DNA from: Methylacidiphilales bacterium
Lineage (GTDB): Bacteria; Verrucomicrobiota; Verrucomicrobiia; Methylacidiphilales; UBA1321
Reading direction: 5' to 3'
DNA length: 64,000 nt
Assembly (NCBI GenBank): GCA_026225555.1
Contig: JAMFSY010000151.1
Location: 62,001-126,000 of the forward strand
Shown here: positions 1 to 9,432 of the stretch, in pieces
Position numbering within the stretch: position 1 is the stretch's first letter
Layout of the letters: every line of letters starts with the position of its first letter
Translations under genes and position numbers: made by a program
The notes under the pieces: model-generated
Seen by the model: only the letters and a program-made list of their open reading frames with translations
Told to the model about the DNA's origin: nothing
Database searches by the model: none

Positions 1-343
1 GAGGCATGGGGCCGTCCGCCGCGCTAACGACGAGAATGGCGCCGTCCATCTGGGCCGCGCCGGTAATCATGTTCTTGATGTAATCGGCGTGTCCGGGACA
101 GTCGACATGCGCGTAGTGGCGCTTCTCGGTCTGGTACTCGACGTGCGTGGTGTTGATCGTGATGCCGCGCTCTTTTTCCTCGGGGGAGTTGTCGATTTCC
201 GCGTAGTTCTTCGCGGTCGCCAGACCTTTTTTGGCCAGATAATTGGTGATAGCCGCAGTGAGCGTGGTCTTGCCGTGATCGACGTGGCCGATCGTGCCGA
301 TATTCACGTGCGGTTTACTGCGATTGAATGCTTCCTTAGCCAT
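1..343 (-). CDS. tuf: Elongation factor Tu, N-terminal part (runs off window start)
   Basis: Reverse strand from ATG at 343 translates to [33 protein letters not shown]...[34 protein letters not shown], the classic EF-Tu G1 and G3 motifs. Confidence 0.97.
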   Translation of the reverse strand, partial: MAKEAFNRSKPHVNIGTIGHVDHGKTTLTAAITNYLAKKGLATAKNYAEIDNSPEEKERGITINTTHVEYQTEKRHYAHVDCPGHADYIKNMITGAAQMDGAILVVSAADGPMP

Positions 344-478
344 GTGTCTTTACTCCTGAGGGTTCGTATCTTATTTCGGCCGTCCCCCGCATGCTCGCGC
401 ACCGCCAGGGCAGCCCTTCGTTTGTTAAATTCGTTCTTCTCCGACCAATCTCTCTCTACCTCTTCGCCAGTGGGGCAA

Positions 479-550
479 GCCCATGACCGGGTTTGAACCG
501 GTGACCTCATCCTTACCAAGGATGTGCTCTACCGACTGAGCTACATGGGC
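479..550 (-). tRNA. tRNA-Thr (anticodon GGT)
   Basis: Reverse complement GCCCATGTAGCTCAGTCGGTAGAGCACATCCTTGGTAAGGATGAGGTCACCGGTTCAAACCCGGTCATGGGC folds as a cloverleaf; 7-bp acceptor GCCCATG/CATGGGC; loop TTGGTAA gives GGT; adjacent to tuf. Confidence 0.95.
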
Positions 551-633
551 ACTTGACCATCTACCGAGCAAGTGGCCGTGAAGCCGACTGTTCCCGATCC
601 TTATCCTGTCCCCTCCCTGCGAATAAAGGCAAA

Positions 634-683
634 AAGTCCACCCCCGAATCTAAAACTTGCGTCCTAAATTCAGGTGTGGCCTT
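634..683. repeat. Imperfect ~50-bp palindrome in the probable leader of tRNA-Thr/tuf
   Basis: AAGTCCACCCCCGAATCTAAAACTTGCGTCCTAAATTCAGGTGTGGCCTT; outer arms CCACCCCCGAAT and ATTCAGGTGTGG pair with 2 mismatches. Confidence 0.6.
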
Positions 684-694
684 GATCTTGCTTG

Positions 695-722
695 AGCATG
701 CCGTATCTGGCGAGGATGTCAA
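695..722 (-). promoter_or_regulatory. Candidate sigma-70 promoter for tRNA-Thr/tuf
   Basis: Minus strand AAAATTTATTTTGACA (AT-rich then TTGACA), 16-nt spacer, CATGCT. Confidence 0.45.
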
Positions 723-783
723 AATAAATTTTGGGAAGGCAACCACTTTTCTTTCCCGGCTCGCCTTCGAGAAGTTTAGATTA

Positions 784-818
784 ACCCTCTTTCTTGTTAA
801 CGCAACATGAAAGAGGGT
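784..818 (-). terminator. Stem-loop downstream of ppk2
   Basis: Perfect 10-bp stem ACCCTCTTTC / GAAAGAGGGT with 15-nt loop just after the ppk2 stop; followed on the minus strand by TTAATCT. Confidence 0.5.
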
Positions 819-849
819 CCTGTTGAACCATGGGCGGCCGACGCTCCGC

Positions 850-1956
850 TCAATGATGCGCCGCTGAGTGCTTCGCTTCTCCGTGCTCGTAGATGGCCTT
901 GGCGGAGCCGAGAACCAGCGGATCCGGGGCGGTCACGGTGTCGGCATCCTTCCCGGCATAGGGAATGGAGTGAAGGACATGCTTCATCGCGTTGAGCCGG
1001 GCGCGGTTCTTGTCATCGGAACGGACAATGGTCCAGGGAGCATCAGCCGTGTCGGTGTAGAAAAGCATGGCTTCCTTCGCCTTCGTGTAAGCCTCCCAAC
1101 GGCCGAGCGACTCGACGTCCATGGGACTCAATTTCCACTGCTTGAGAGGGTCCTGCGCGCGTCCCAGGAACCGGCGTAACTGCTCCTCACGACCGACGGA
1201 GAACCAAAATTTAAAGAGCCGGATACCGCTTCGCACCATCATCCGCTCAAACTCGGGCGCCTGGCGCATGAATTCCAGATATTCGTGCGGCGAGCAGAAG
1301 CCCATGACGTGCTCGACGCCAGCGCGATTGTACCAGGAGCGATCGAAGAAGACGATCTCGCCCTTGGTCGGCAGCTTCTCGATGTAGCGCTGGAAGTACC
1401 ATTGCCCGCGCTCGGTGTCCGAGGGCTTGGCGAGGGCGACGACTTTCGCGCCGCGCGGGTTCAGGTTCTCGGTGAATCGCTGGATGGTACCGCCCTTGCC
1501 CGCGGCGTCGCGACCCTCGAAAAGGAGGACGATGCGCTCCCCGCTTTCCTTCACCCAGGCCTGCATCTTCACCAACTCGATCTGAAGCAGCTCGATCTCC
1601 TCAAGGTAATCCTCCTTCTTCATCGTCTTCGGATAGGGATAGGTGCTGCTGATGATCTCCTTCTTGCTCTTGGCTCCCTTCACCCGGGTCACGAGTTCTT
1701 CCGGAATACTGGTCCGCACCTGCTCGTCGATCAGCTCGACCATGGGAAACGTTCCCGCCATCGCCTTGGTCGCGCCCTTCCGTTTCTTCAACTCCTTTTT
1801 CAAACGCTTCTTTTCCGCCTTCTTTTCGGCCTTGGTTTGTTCCACGTCGCCGGTCGGGCGGGGCGAAGGGGGCGCGAAATCGTTTTGGATTTCTTCCGTT
1901 TTTTCGTCGGAGACGGCGGTCATGGGAGCGGCTTCCAGCAGTGTATCAGTAGACAT
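850..1956 (-). CDS. ppk2: Polyphosphate kinase 2 family protein with charged Lys-rich N-terminal extension
   Basis: FEGRDAAGKGGTIQRFTENLNPRGAKVVAL, GQWYFQRYIEKLPTKGEIVFFDRSWYNRAGVEHVMGF and WKLSPMD motifs of PPK2. Confidence 0.93.
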   Translation of the reverse strand: MSTDTLLEAAPMTAVSDEKTEEIQNDFAPPSPRPTGDVEQTKAEKKAEKKRLKKELKKRKGATKAMAGTFPMVELIDEQVRTSIPEELVTRVKGAKSKKEIISSTYPYPKTMKKEDYLEEIELLQIELVKMQAWVKESGERIVLLFEGRDAAGKGGTIQRFTENLNPRGAKVVALAKPSDTERGQWYFQRYIEKLPTKGEIVFFDRSWYNRAGVEHVMGFCSPHEYLEFMRQAPEFERMMVRSGIRLFKFWFSVGREEQLRRFLGRAQDPLKQWKLSPMDVESLGRWEAYTKAKEAMLFYTDTADAPWTIVRSDDKNRARLNAMKHVLHSIPYAGKDADTVTAPDPLVLGSAKAIYEHGEAKHSAAHH

Positions 1957-2165
1957 GGCGGTATATTTTCATGGTGGGTTGATGGCGATCTTATGACCCG
2001 TCGCTTCCCCTCGTCCGACCGGATCAAAAGATGGGGCGTGACTGACTTTTCTCCTCGAGCAGCCCCCATGCCGCTGGCCCTTCTTTTGCTATCGGAAAAT
2101 CGGCTCTCCGCTTTAACCGAGATCAACAGACGGTACTGGTAACTTGCCGATTTGATGGTAACGTC

Positions 2166-3137
2166 GTGAACGATTTAGGCTCTTCACAACCGGCAAGCCA
2201 TCTCATGGACTCTTCTCTCCTGCAACTTTTCACGGCCCAAGAATTACTCCAGCGGCTCAGCGAGAAATCGAGCACGGGCGCGCTCCACGCCTTCACGCCC
2301 AAGGAATCGGCCAACATCTTCTTCAAGGAAGGCAAGATCATCGGAGCGGCCAAGGGTCTCGTCGAAGGCGAGGAAGTGGTGAAGCAGATCATGGAGTGGA
2401 AGGAAGCCCGCTTTGTCTGGCAACAGGACTGCCCGCTCGTTTCCCTCACGAAACCGATTGAAATCGAGTTCGAGGACTTCCTGATCAAGGTCAAGGCCGC
2501 GCCCAAGCTGGAGATCGGCGGCAAACTCGTCGGATCGGAAACATCCTCGATTCCGCCCAAGCCCGTTCTCGACGAATCTCCTGCGGAACTTCGGAGCACG
2601 GGCAAAGTCTTCGCCAAGGGAGCGCCCCTCCCGCCCAAATCGGCGGGAGTCGAGCCCGCGCCCATTTTCATCACCATCCCCTCCAAGGCGGCGACCACGG
2701 GCCGCATCGAGCCAAAAACTTCGAGCGGTCCAACAGCCGCCACGGAAGTGCCCGCGCTCACGGCCACAAAGAATATCAACTCGACCACGCCCGAAGGGCG
2801 GGTCAGCCGGGAGGAAGCGCTGTTGCGGAAGTTCCCCCTCTCCCTGGCTTCGGCCGGTGATGGACCGCAAAAGCGGCTGAAAATCACCCGGCTTAGCAGC
2901 CTCATCGGACGCAACCCGGCCTGTGATTTCACGATCGAGAATGGTTCGATTTCCCGCCAGCACTGCCTCCTGCAAATCACCGACCGGGGACTGCACGTCA
3001 AGGACCTCGGCACGACGAATGGCACGAAGGTGAACGGGATTCCGCTCACCGAGGGTTACGTCAACGTGGGCGACAAGCTCATGGTCGGCAACCTGGCCTT
3101 CCTGGTGGAGAAGGACGAGATCGACGTCGAGGCCTAG
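2166..3137 (+). CDS. DUF4388/PATAN-like plus C-terminal FHA domain protein
   Basis: N-terminal LLQLFTAQELLQRLSEKSSTGALHAFTPKESANIFFKEGKIIGAAKGLVEGEEV; C-terminal RLSSLIGRNPACDFTIENGSISRQHCLLQITDRGLHVKDLGTTNGTKVNG (FHA). Confidence 0.85.
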   Translation: MNDLGSSQPASHLMDSSLLQLFTAQELLQRLSEKSSTGALHAFTPKESANIFFKEGKIIGAAKGLVEGEEVVKQIMEWKEARFVWQQDCPLVSLTKPIEIEFEDFLIKVKAAPKLEIGGKLVGSETSSIPPKPVLDESPAELRSTGKVFAKGAPLPPKSAGVEPAPIFITIPSKAATTGRIEPKTSSGPTAATEVPALTATKNINSTTPEGRVSREEALLRKFPLSLASAGDGPQKRLKITRLSSLIGRNPACDFTIENGSISRQHCLLQITDRGLHVKDLGTTNGTKVNGIPLTEGYVNVGDKLMVGNLAFLVEKDEIDVEA

Positions 3138-3283
3138 AGCGTTTTTTAATTAGATCGTCGCTCTTTTTCTCCGTCATCCTGAGCTTGTCGAAGGATCAGT
3201 TTTGCCTCGGCAAAGACAACTGAACTGATCCTTCGACAAGCTCAGGATGACAGACTTTAAAGCGACTGGACGTCCTTCCAACC
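3135..3283. repeat. Nested palindromic element, family 1 copy 1
   Basis: Perfect 29-bp arms GTCATCCTGAGCTTGTCGAAGGATCAGTT at 3173-3201 and its complement at 3223-3251; diverged outer arms; left end contains the TAG stop of the FHA gene. Confidence 0.9.
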
Positions 3284-3964
3284 TCACTCGGAAATAAATC
3301 GCCCCGTGGCCAGAAAGCAGGCGATCTGGGCACAGCAACGCCGTGAACCGAGCAGACCAAAGTGGTTGATGCGGTAGGTGACGTGTCCAGCGATACCCTG
3401 AAGCCGCGTTTCCTCCACCAACACCGTGCCGTCGCTGGGCTGAGGCAAATCGGGGAAAAGATTTCCGAGCCCGAAAGGATAAGTTCCCGCCACGACACCA
3501 AGCGGGCGGCCACCGCGCCAGACGGGATCGCGGGATTGCGCCAGGTGGTCGCGCACGGTTCGCCCGATCAAGGTGACGCCGCGGGCATGGAAGCGGATAA
3601 TGCGCCGACCGATCCAACAATCGAGAAAAGGCGAACCGATGGCGACAATCCGTCCGGGCCGCGGATCGGGATCGCTCTCGAAAACGTGACGAGTCAGCAC
3701 GCCTCCCATGCTGTGGGCCACGACATGAATCACGTCGCCCTCCGACTGCCGGATGAATTCGCGCAGGCGGCCCACATTCTCCTCCAACCCGCGCAACATC
3801 GAGTGATAACGAAACTGGCGCGTTTGATAGCCGAGCCCCTTGAGCCGGCGCCGGAGCAGTGCCATCTCCATGCCGTTCACCACCGCTCCGTGGACGAAGA
3901 CGATCGTCTCCCGCGATGAGGCGGGCGGTCTCCAGGCGGGATCAAGCTCAAAACGTCCGGGCAT
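3284..3964 (-). CDS. Alpha/beta hydrolase (lipase/esterase-like)
   Basis: ETIVFVHGAVVNGMEM...VIHVVAHSMGGVLTRHVFES (nucleophile elbow AHSMGG); start placed at internal ATG MPGRFELDPAW. Confidence 0.75.
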   Translation of the reverse strand: MPGRFELDPAWRPPASSRETIVFVHGAVVNGMEMALLRRRLKGLGYQTRQFRYHSMLRGLEENVGRLREFIRQSEGDVIHVVAHSMGGVLTRHVFESDPDPRPGRIVAIGSPFLDCWIGRRIIRFHARGVTLIGRTVRDHLAQSRDPVWRGGRPLGVVAGTYPFGLGNLFPDLPQPSDGTVLVEETRLQGIAGHVTYRINHFGLLGSRRCCAQIACFLATGRFISE

Positions 3965-4058
3965 GCGGCAAGATAGCGAAACCCGGTTCCATGGCGAGTT
4001 TCTCACGCTGGACCCTTTATCGGATTGTAAAAAGGCCCCTCCCCACCTACCCTCGCGC

Positions 4059-4808
4059 ATGGGTAAAATCGAAGAAGCGTTGCAAACTTTGATGGCCGTG
4101 GAAGACCCCACCGAGCGGGCCCTGGATCTCGCCGGGCTGATCTCGACCCTGTTCAAGCTTCAGGGCATCGTCCTGATCGTCACCGGCGAGCTCGCTTTCA
4201 ACAGCTACGCCAATTTCGCTTCCGCCCAGCCTGAACTGGAGCTCGCGCCCTTTGCCGGAAAGCTGACCCCGCGAATCCTGCAGGAGATCATGAGCGGCCA
4301 ACTCCAGGCCGTAGGGGCCATCGACCGCTGGAACCTGGTGGGCATCCCCATCCGCTTTCGCACCGAGGCAACCCTCACGCTGCGGGAACTGTGCCGGAAT
4401 TTCAACACAGACCATGGCGTGGTCAAGCTCTGGCCCGCCGAGGAAATCACCGCCGAGCGCATCGTCGCCGCGGTCTATCCCAGCCCGGACCCGGTTGCGC
4501 ATGAGGAAGCCATCGCGCTGCTCATGAACGGACTTTCCGACGCCTTTCACATGGACTGGGTGGCGCTGCGGAAACATTGCCACCTGCCCGAATACCGGGT
4601 CGGCGAGGAACTCGCGCAAATGCGAACCGAGGCGAAGCTGAAAGCCGATGAACTCGGCCTCATGCTCGACCCGGTCGGCTACGTGCCAAAGGCGGGTCTG
4701 GAAACGTCGGCGCTGCCCAAACCTGGCTCGGGCGCCCTGATCGATACCAGCAACCGCAATCCTCTCGATTCGTCGATGGCGGACGATATTTTAGGGTTGA
4801 GCCAATAG
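4059..4808 (+). CDS. Hypothetical protein (helical/alpha-beta, possibly nucleotidyltransferase-like)
   Basis: ORF from ATG 4059 ([46 protein letters not shown]), in frame with listed ORF 3840..4808; upstream part overlaps the convergent hydrolase. Confidence 0.7.
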   Translation: MGKIEEALQTLMAVEDPTERALDLAGLISTLFKLQGIVLIVTGELAFNSYANFASAQPELELAPFAGKLTPRILQEIMSGQLQAVGAIDRWNLVGIPIRFRTEATLTLRELCRNFNTDHGVVKLWPAEEITAERIVAAVYPSPDPVAHEEAIALLMNGLSDAFHMDWVALRKHCHLPEYRVGEELAQMRTEAKLKADELGLMLDPVGYVPKAGLETSALPKPGSGALIDTSNRNPLDSSMADDILGLSQ

Positions 4809-4968
4809 GTCCCTGTCGCTTCCCCAACTCCACGGGGATCACCGTCTTCCCTTCGCGAAAATTCCAAAGGGACGGACAAGATTTCACGGTCGTCATCGTA
4901 CCGCGCTTGACTCACTTTGCTCGGCTGATAGCCTCAACCTTCCACCCGCAAAACATTTCCCTTTTGTT

Positions 4969-7836
4969 ATGTCCAAAAAATCCAAGAAAAAGTTGAAGAA
5001 AAAAGAACGTATTTCCCTCGTGAAACCCAAGAAGGCGAAGGCCCGCGCCACCGCCCCTAAATCCGCCAAGAAGGCAGCCACGAAAATCGCGCCGGAACGC
5101 AATGGACATGCGGCCGCCAAGGCGAAAAAGGGAAAGCTCGTCTACTTTTTCGGTGATGGACGCAGCGATGGCGATGGCAAGATGAAGGAATTGCTCGGCG
5201 GAAAAGGGGCGAATCTCGCGGAAATGACCCGCATCGGCCTGCCGGTGCCTCCCGGCTTCACCATCACGACGGAAGTCTGCACCTGGTTCAATCAGCACGG
5301 CAAGACGCTCCCCCGCGAAATCGACGCGCAGATCAATGATTCGATCAAGCGCATCGAGAAGAGCCTGGGCAAGGGCTTCGGCAGCGTGACCAACCCGCTC
5401 CTCTTCGCCGTCCGCTCCGGATCGCGCGATTCCATGCCCGGCATGATGGACACGATTCTTAATCTTGGTCTGAACGATGACACGGTGCAGGGCCTCATCG
5501 CGACCAGCGCCAATGAGCGTTTCGCCTTCGATTGTTACCGCCGCTTCATCCAGATGTACGGCGACGTCGTCATGGGCGTGCAAAAACGGGCCGACGAACA
5601 TCACGAGCCGTTCGAGGTCGTGATCGACGCCCTCAAGAGCGAAATCTTCCCGGGCCGCAAGGACGTCTCCGACACGGAACTCGACGCCTCGAGCCTGAAG
5701 GAACTGGTCGAGCGCTTCAAGAAGCTCGTCCGCGACCGCACCGGCAAGGACTTCCCGACCGATCCGCATGATCAATTGCGCGGCGCCATCGGAGCCGTCT
5801 TCGGCTCCTGGAACAACGAGCGCGCCATCGTTTACCGCCAGAAATACAATATCCCGAACGAGTGGGGCACCGCCGTCAACGTGCAGGCGATGGTCTTCGG
5901 CAATACCGGCAACGAAAGTTCCTCCGGCGTCGCCTTCACCCGCGATCCCGCCACCGGCGAAAAAGTGTTCTACGGCGAATACCTCATCAACGCCCAGGGC
6001 GAAGATGTCGTCGCCGGCGTCCGCACGCCCGATCCCGTCGCGACCTTGCAGGAGAAAATGCCCAAGGCCTACCGCGAGCTGGAAGATGTCCGCGCCGCGC
6101 TGGAAAAGCATTTCCGCGAGATGCAGGATTTCGAATTCACGGTGGAAAATGGCAAGCTCTTCATGCTCCAGACCCGCAATGGCAAACGGACCGGCGTCGC
6201 CGCCGTTCGCATCGCGGTGGAGATGGTGCGCGAAAAGCTGATCACCTGGCAGGAAGCGGTCGCCCGCGTCCCCGCCGATCAGCTCAGCCAACTCCTCACC
6301 CCGATCTTCGACCGCAAGGCAATCAAGCACGCGGAGAAAATCGCGTCCGGTCTGCCCGCCGGCCCCGGCGCGGCCACGGGTCGGATTTATTTTAACGCCA
6401 ACGAGGCCGAAGCCGAAGCCACCAAGGGCGCCGTCCTGCTCGTCCGCGAGGAAACCTCGCCGGAAGACATCCGCGGCATGCTCGCGGCGGAAGGCATCCT
6501 CACCGCGCGTGGCGGTGTCAGCTCCCACGCCGCGCTGGTTGCGCGCCAGATGGGCAAGGTCTGCGTTTGCGGCGCGAGCGCGTTGCACATCGATTATCAC
6601 AAGGACACCCTGACCGTTGACGGCCGCGTCTTCCACAAGGGCGACTTCCTTTCCATCGATGGCACGAGCGGCGAAGTCTTCGCCGGCGAGGTGAAAACCG
6701 CGCCTTCGGAAATCGTCCAGGTCCTGGTCGAGAAGACCCTCGACGCCAAGGAAAGCGCCACGTACGTCAACTTTGCCCAGTTGATGAGCTGGGCCGACAA
6801 GCTCCGCAAGCTGCAGATCCGCACCAACGCGGACCAACCCGACCAGGTCGCCAACGCGGTTGCGTTCGGCGCACAGGGCGTGGGTCTCTGCCGCACGGAA
6901 CATATGTTCTTCGAAGGGGACCGCATCGACGCCGTCCGCGAAATGATCCTGGCCGAGACGAAGGAAGCCCGCGAAACTGCCGTGGCCAAGCTTCTGCCTT
7001 ACCAGAAGAAGGACTTTACCGGCATCTTCCGCTCGCTCAACGGCCTGCCCGCCACCATCCGTTTCCTCGATCCGCCCCTCCATGAGTTTCTGCCCCAGAC
7101 GGCGGAACAGCAGAAGGAACTGGCCCACAAGCTCGGCGTCTCGGTCGAAACCGTCACGCGCCGCGTCGCCAGCCTGCACGAATTCAATCCCATGCTCGGC
7201 CATCGTGGTTGCCGTCTCGGTATCGTTTATCCCGAAATCTCAGCCATGCAGGCCCGCGCCATCTTTGAGGCGGCCATCGAGGTGCAGAAGGAAGGCATCA
7301 AGGTCAAACCTGAGATCATGATCCCGCTCGTCGGTTTCCAGAAGGAGCTCGAACTCCAGGTGGCCCTCGTCCGCGAAGTCGCGGCCCAGGTCATCAAGGA
7401 AAAGGGCGCCCGCCTGAATTACCTCGTCGGCACCATGATCGAAATTCCCCGCGCCTGCATCGTTGCCGATGAAATCGCGAAGGAAGCCGAGTTCTTCAGC
7501 TTTGGCACGAACGATCTGACCCAGACGACGCTCGGCATGAGCCGCGACGACTCCGGCTCGTTCCTGCCCGCCTACCAGAATCTCGAGATCATCAAGCAAA
7601 ACCCCTTCGCCACCGTCGATATCAATGGCGTGGGCGGCCTGATGAAGCTGGCCATCGAACGCGGCCGCAAGACGCGCCCCGACATCAAGTTGGGCATCTG
7701 CGGCGAGCACGGTGGAGACCCGGCCTCGGTCAAGTTCTGCCACGATATCGGTTTGACCTACGTCAGCTGTTCCCCGTTCCGCGTGCCGATTGCACGTTTG
7801 GCGGCGGCGCAGGCGGCGCTGGCCAATCCTCTTTAA
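4969..7836 (+). CDS. ppdK: Pyruvate, phosphate dikinase with Lys/Ala-rich N-terminal extension
   Basis: [56 protein letters not shown] (phospho-His), [21 protein letters not shown]. Confidence 0.97.
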   Translation: MSKKSKKKLKKKERISLVKPKKAKARATAPKSAKKAATKIAPERNGHAAAKAKKGKLVYFFGDGRSDGDGKMKELLGGKGANLAEMTRIGLPVPPGFTITTEVCTWFNQHGKTLPREIDAQINDSIKRIEKSLGKGFGSVTNPLLFAVRSGSRDSMPGMMDTILNLGLNDDTVQGLIATSANERFAFDCYRRFIQMYGDVVMGVQKRADEHHEPFEVVIDALKSEIFPGRKDVSDTELDASSLKELVERFKKLVRDRTGKDFPTDPHDQLRGAIGAVFGSWNNERAIVYRQKYNIPNEWGTAVNVQAMVFGNTGNESSSGVAFTRDPATGEKVFYGEYLINAQGEDVVAGVRTPDPVATLQEKMPKAYRELEDVRAALEKHFREMQDFEFTVENGKLFMLQTRNGKRTGVAAVRIAVEMVREKLITWQEAVARVPADQLSQLLTPIFDRKAIKHAEKIASGLPAGPGAATGRIYFNANEAEAEATKGAVLLVREETSPEDIRGMLAAEGILTARGGVSSHAALVARQMGKVCVCGASALHIDYHKDTLTVDGRVFHKGDFLSIDGTSGEVFAGEVKTAPSEIVQVLVEKTLDAKESATYVNFAQLMSWADKLRKLQIRTNADQPDQVANAVAFGAQGVGLCRTEHMFFEGDRIDAVREMILAETKEARETAVAKLLPYQKKDFTGIFRSLNGLPATIRFLDPPLHEFLPQTAEQQKELAHKLGVSVETVTRRVASLHEFNPMLGHRGCRLGIVYPEISAMQARAIFEAAIEVQKEGIKVKPEIMIPLVGFQKELELQVALVREVAAQVIKEKGARLNYLVGTMIEIPRACIVADEIAKEAEFFSFGTNDLTQTTLGMSRDDSGSFLPAYQNLEIIKQNPFATVDINGVGGLMKLAIERGRKTRPDIKLGICGEHGGDPASVKFCHDIGLTYVSCSPFRVPIARLAAAQAALANPL

Positions 7837-7859
7837 GTACCGATGAATTAAGAAAACGG

Positions 7860-7890
7860 CCACGACGTGACAACCAAGTGCGCGTCGTGG
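7860..7890 (+). terminator. Stem-loop downstream of ppdK
   Basis: CCACGACG ... CGTCGTGG 8-bp stem, 15-nt loop; no strong T tract. Confidence 0.4.
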
Positions 7891-7956
7891 TTCGTAATAA
7901 AGGTTGCAATGATCAACCCGACCCTCATTCTTGGCTAGTCTGTATTAACTTCCCTT

Positions 7957-8796
7957 ATGTACGCGGACGACGGCGATTCAGGCATTAAGATCTACTTGCG
8001 CGAGATCGGACAAACTCCGCTTCTCACGCGCGAGGAAGAGGTGAAGCTTGCCCGTCGCATCAAACGCGGCGATCAGGCGGCGCGTCAACAGATGATCAAG
8101 GCGAACCTGCGCCTCGTGGTGAAGATCGCCCACGACTACTCCTCCTACGGCCTGCCGCTGCTTGATTTGATTTCCGAAGGCAACATCGGCTTGATGAAGG
8201 CGGTGGAGCGCTTCGACCCAAAGAAGGGCGGCAAACTCAGCACCTACGCCGCTTGGTGGATCAAGCAGTCGATCAAGCGCGCCCTGGCCAACCAGAGCAA
8301 GACGATCCGCCTGCCCGTCCACCTCGTCGACAAGATCGCGCGGATGCGCCGCGTCGCCATGCAGCTCGCCGAGGAATTCGGCCGCGAACCGACCGATGAG
8401 GAATTGGGCGAGGAACTGAACATCGCGCCGGCCAAGATCGCGCAACTGCGCACCGCCGCAATCCGTCCCGCCTCGCTCGACGCCACCGTCGGGCAGGAAG
8501 ACGACGGGGCCTCACTGGGTGACATGATTGGCGATGAGATGGCCCACACGCCCTCCGATCTGCTCAGCGATAAGAATATGCGCAAGGCGGTGATGGACCT
8601 GCTGCATGTCCTGGATGAACGGGAGCTGAAAATCATCACCATGCGCTTCGGTCTGGATGGAAAAAAGGAAATGACGCTTGAAGAAGTGGGACGAAAGTTC
8701 AAAGTCACACGCGAGCGCATTCGTCAGTTACAAAACATTGCCTTGCGGAAGATCAAGCGGGCTCTCGATAAACAGGACAAACTAAAGCCCGCATGA
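7957..8796 (+). CDS. RNA polymerase sigma-70 family factor (RpoD/RpoS-like, no region 1.1)
   Basis: Region 2: LRLVVKIAHDYSSYGLPLLDLISEGNIGLMKAVERFDPKKGGKLSTYAAWWIKQSIKRAL; region 4: MTLEEVGRKFKVTRERIRQLQNIALRKI. Confidence 0.95.
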   Translation: MYADDGDSGIKIYLREIGQTPLLTREEEVKLARRIKRGDQAARQQMIKANLRLVVKIAHDYSSYGLPLLDLISEGNIGLMKAVERFDPKKGGKLSTYAAWWIKQSIKRALANQSKTIRLPVHLVDKIARMRRVAMQLAEEFGREPTDEELGEELNIAPAKIAQLRTAAIRPASLDATVGQEDDGASLGDMIGDEMAHTPSDLLSDKNMRKAVMDLLHVLDERELKIITMRFGLDGKKEMTLEEVGRKFKVTRERIRQLQNIALRKIKRALDKQDKLKPA

Positions 8797-9332
8797 GTAC
8801 ATCGTTTAAAAGCGCCATGGATCGGCTGAAAGCCAGCATCCGTGACGTGCCGGATTTTCCCAAGGAAGGCATCGTCTTCAAGGACATCACGCCCATTCTC
8901 GCCAACGGCCAGCTCTTCCGGCTGGCGGTAACCATCTTCGCGGAACGTTACCAGCGCAAGAGCGTGGAAAAGATCGTCGCCATCGATGCTCGCGGCTTCA
9001 TTTTTGGAGGCGCGCTGGCCCATTACCTCGGCATCGGCCTGACGGTCGTACGCAAGAAGGGCAAGCTGCCCTTCACCAGCCATCAGGAAGAATACCAACT
9101 CGAATACGGACAGGGTGTCCTGGAAATGCACGTCGATGCGGTGGAGAAACGCCAGCGCGTCGTGATCATTGATGATCTCCTCGCCACGGGCGGCACGGCG
9201 GAAGCCGCGGCGCGCTTGGTGGAAAAATGCGGCGGCGAGATCGTGGAATTGGCCTTCCTGGTCGAGCTCGGTTTTCTCAAGGGCCGGGAAAAGTTGACGA
9301 AGTATCCGGTCTTTAGCGCGATCACCTACTAA
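8793..9332 (+). CDS. apt: Adenine phosphoribosyltransferase
   Basis: IRDVPDFPKEGIVFKDITPIL...VVIIDDLLATGGTAEAAARLVEK (PRPP motif); ATGA overlap with sigma factor. Confidence 0.95.
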   Translation: MSTSFKSAMDRLKASIRDVPDFPKEGIVFKDITPILANGQLFRLAVTIFAERYQRKSVEKIVAIDARGFIFGGALAHYLGIGLTVVRKKGKLPFTSHQEEYQLEYGQGVLEMHVDAVEKRQRVVIIDDLLATGGTAEAAARLVEKCGGEIVELAFLVELGFLKGREKLTKYPVFSAITY

Positions 9333-9432
9333 CGAGGCTGAGGCGAAGGCCTCGCGCGTTCGTGGAGCGGGCCGGGCGCTGGGAATCGCGATTTCCCTGT
9401 AACCTTTTCCCCCGCTTCGTGTCTTCTTTGGT

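Noticed and set aside
553-810. ORFs 553..810 (+) and 561..746 (-)
   Set aside because: They encode similar peptides on both strands only because of the palindrome at 634-683; region reads as promoter/leader
4912-7203. 763-aa ORF antisense to ppdK
   Set aside because: Fully overlaps a well-supported PPDK; composition (His/Asp/Gly/Glu rich, no domain) is typical of the antisense frame of a high-GC gene
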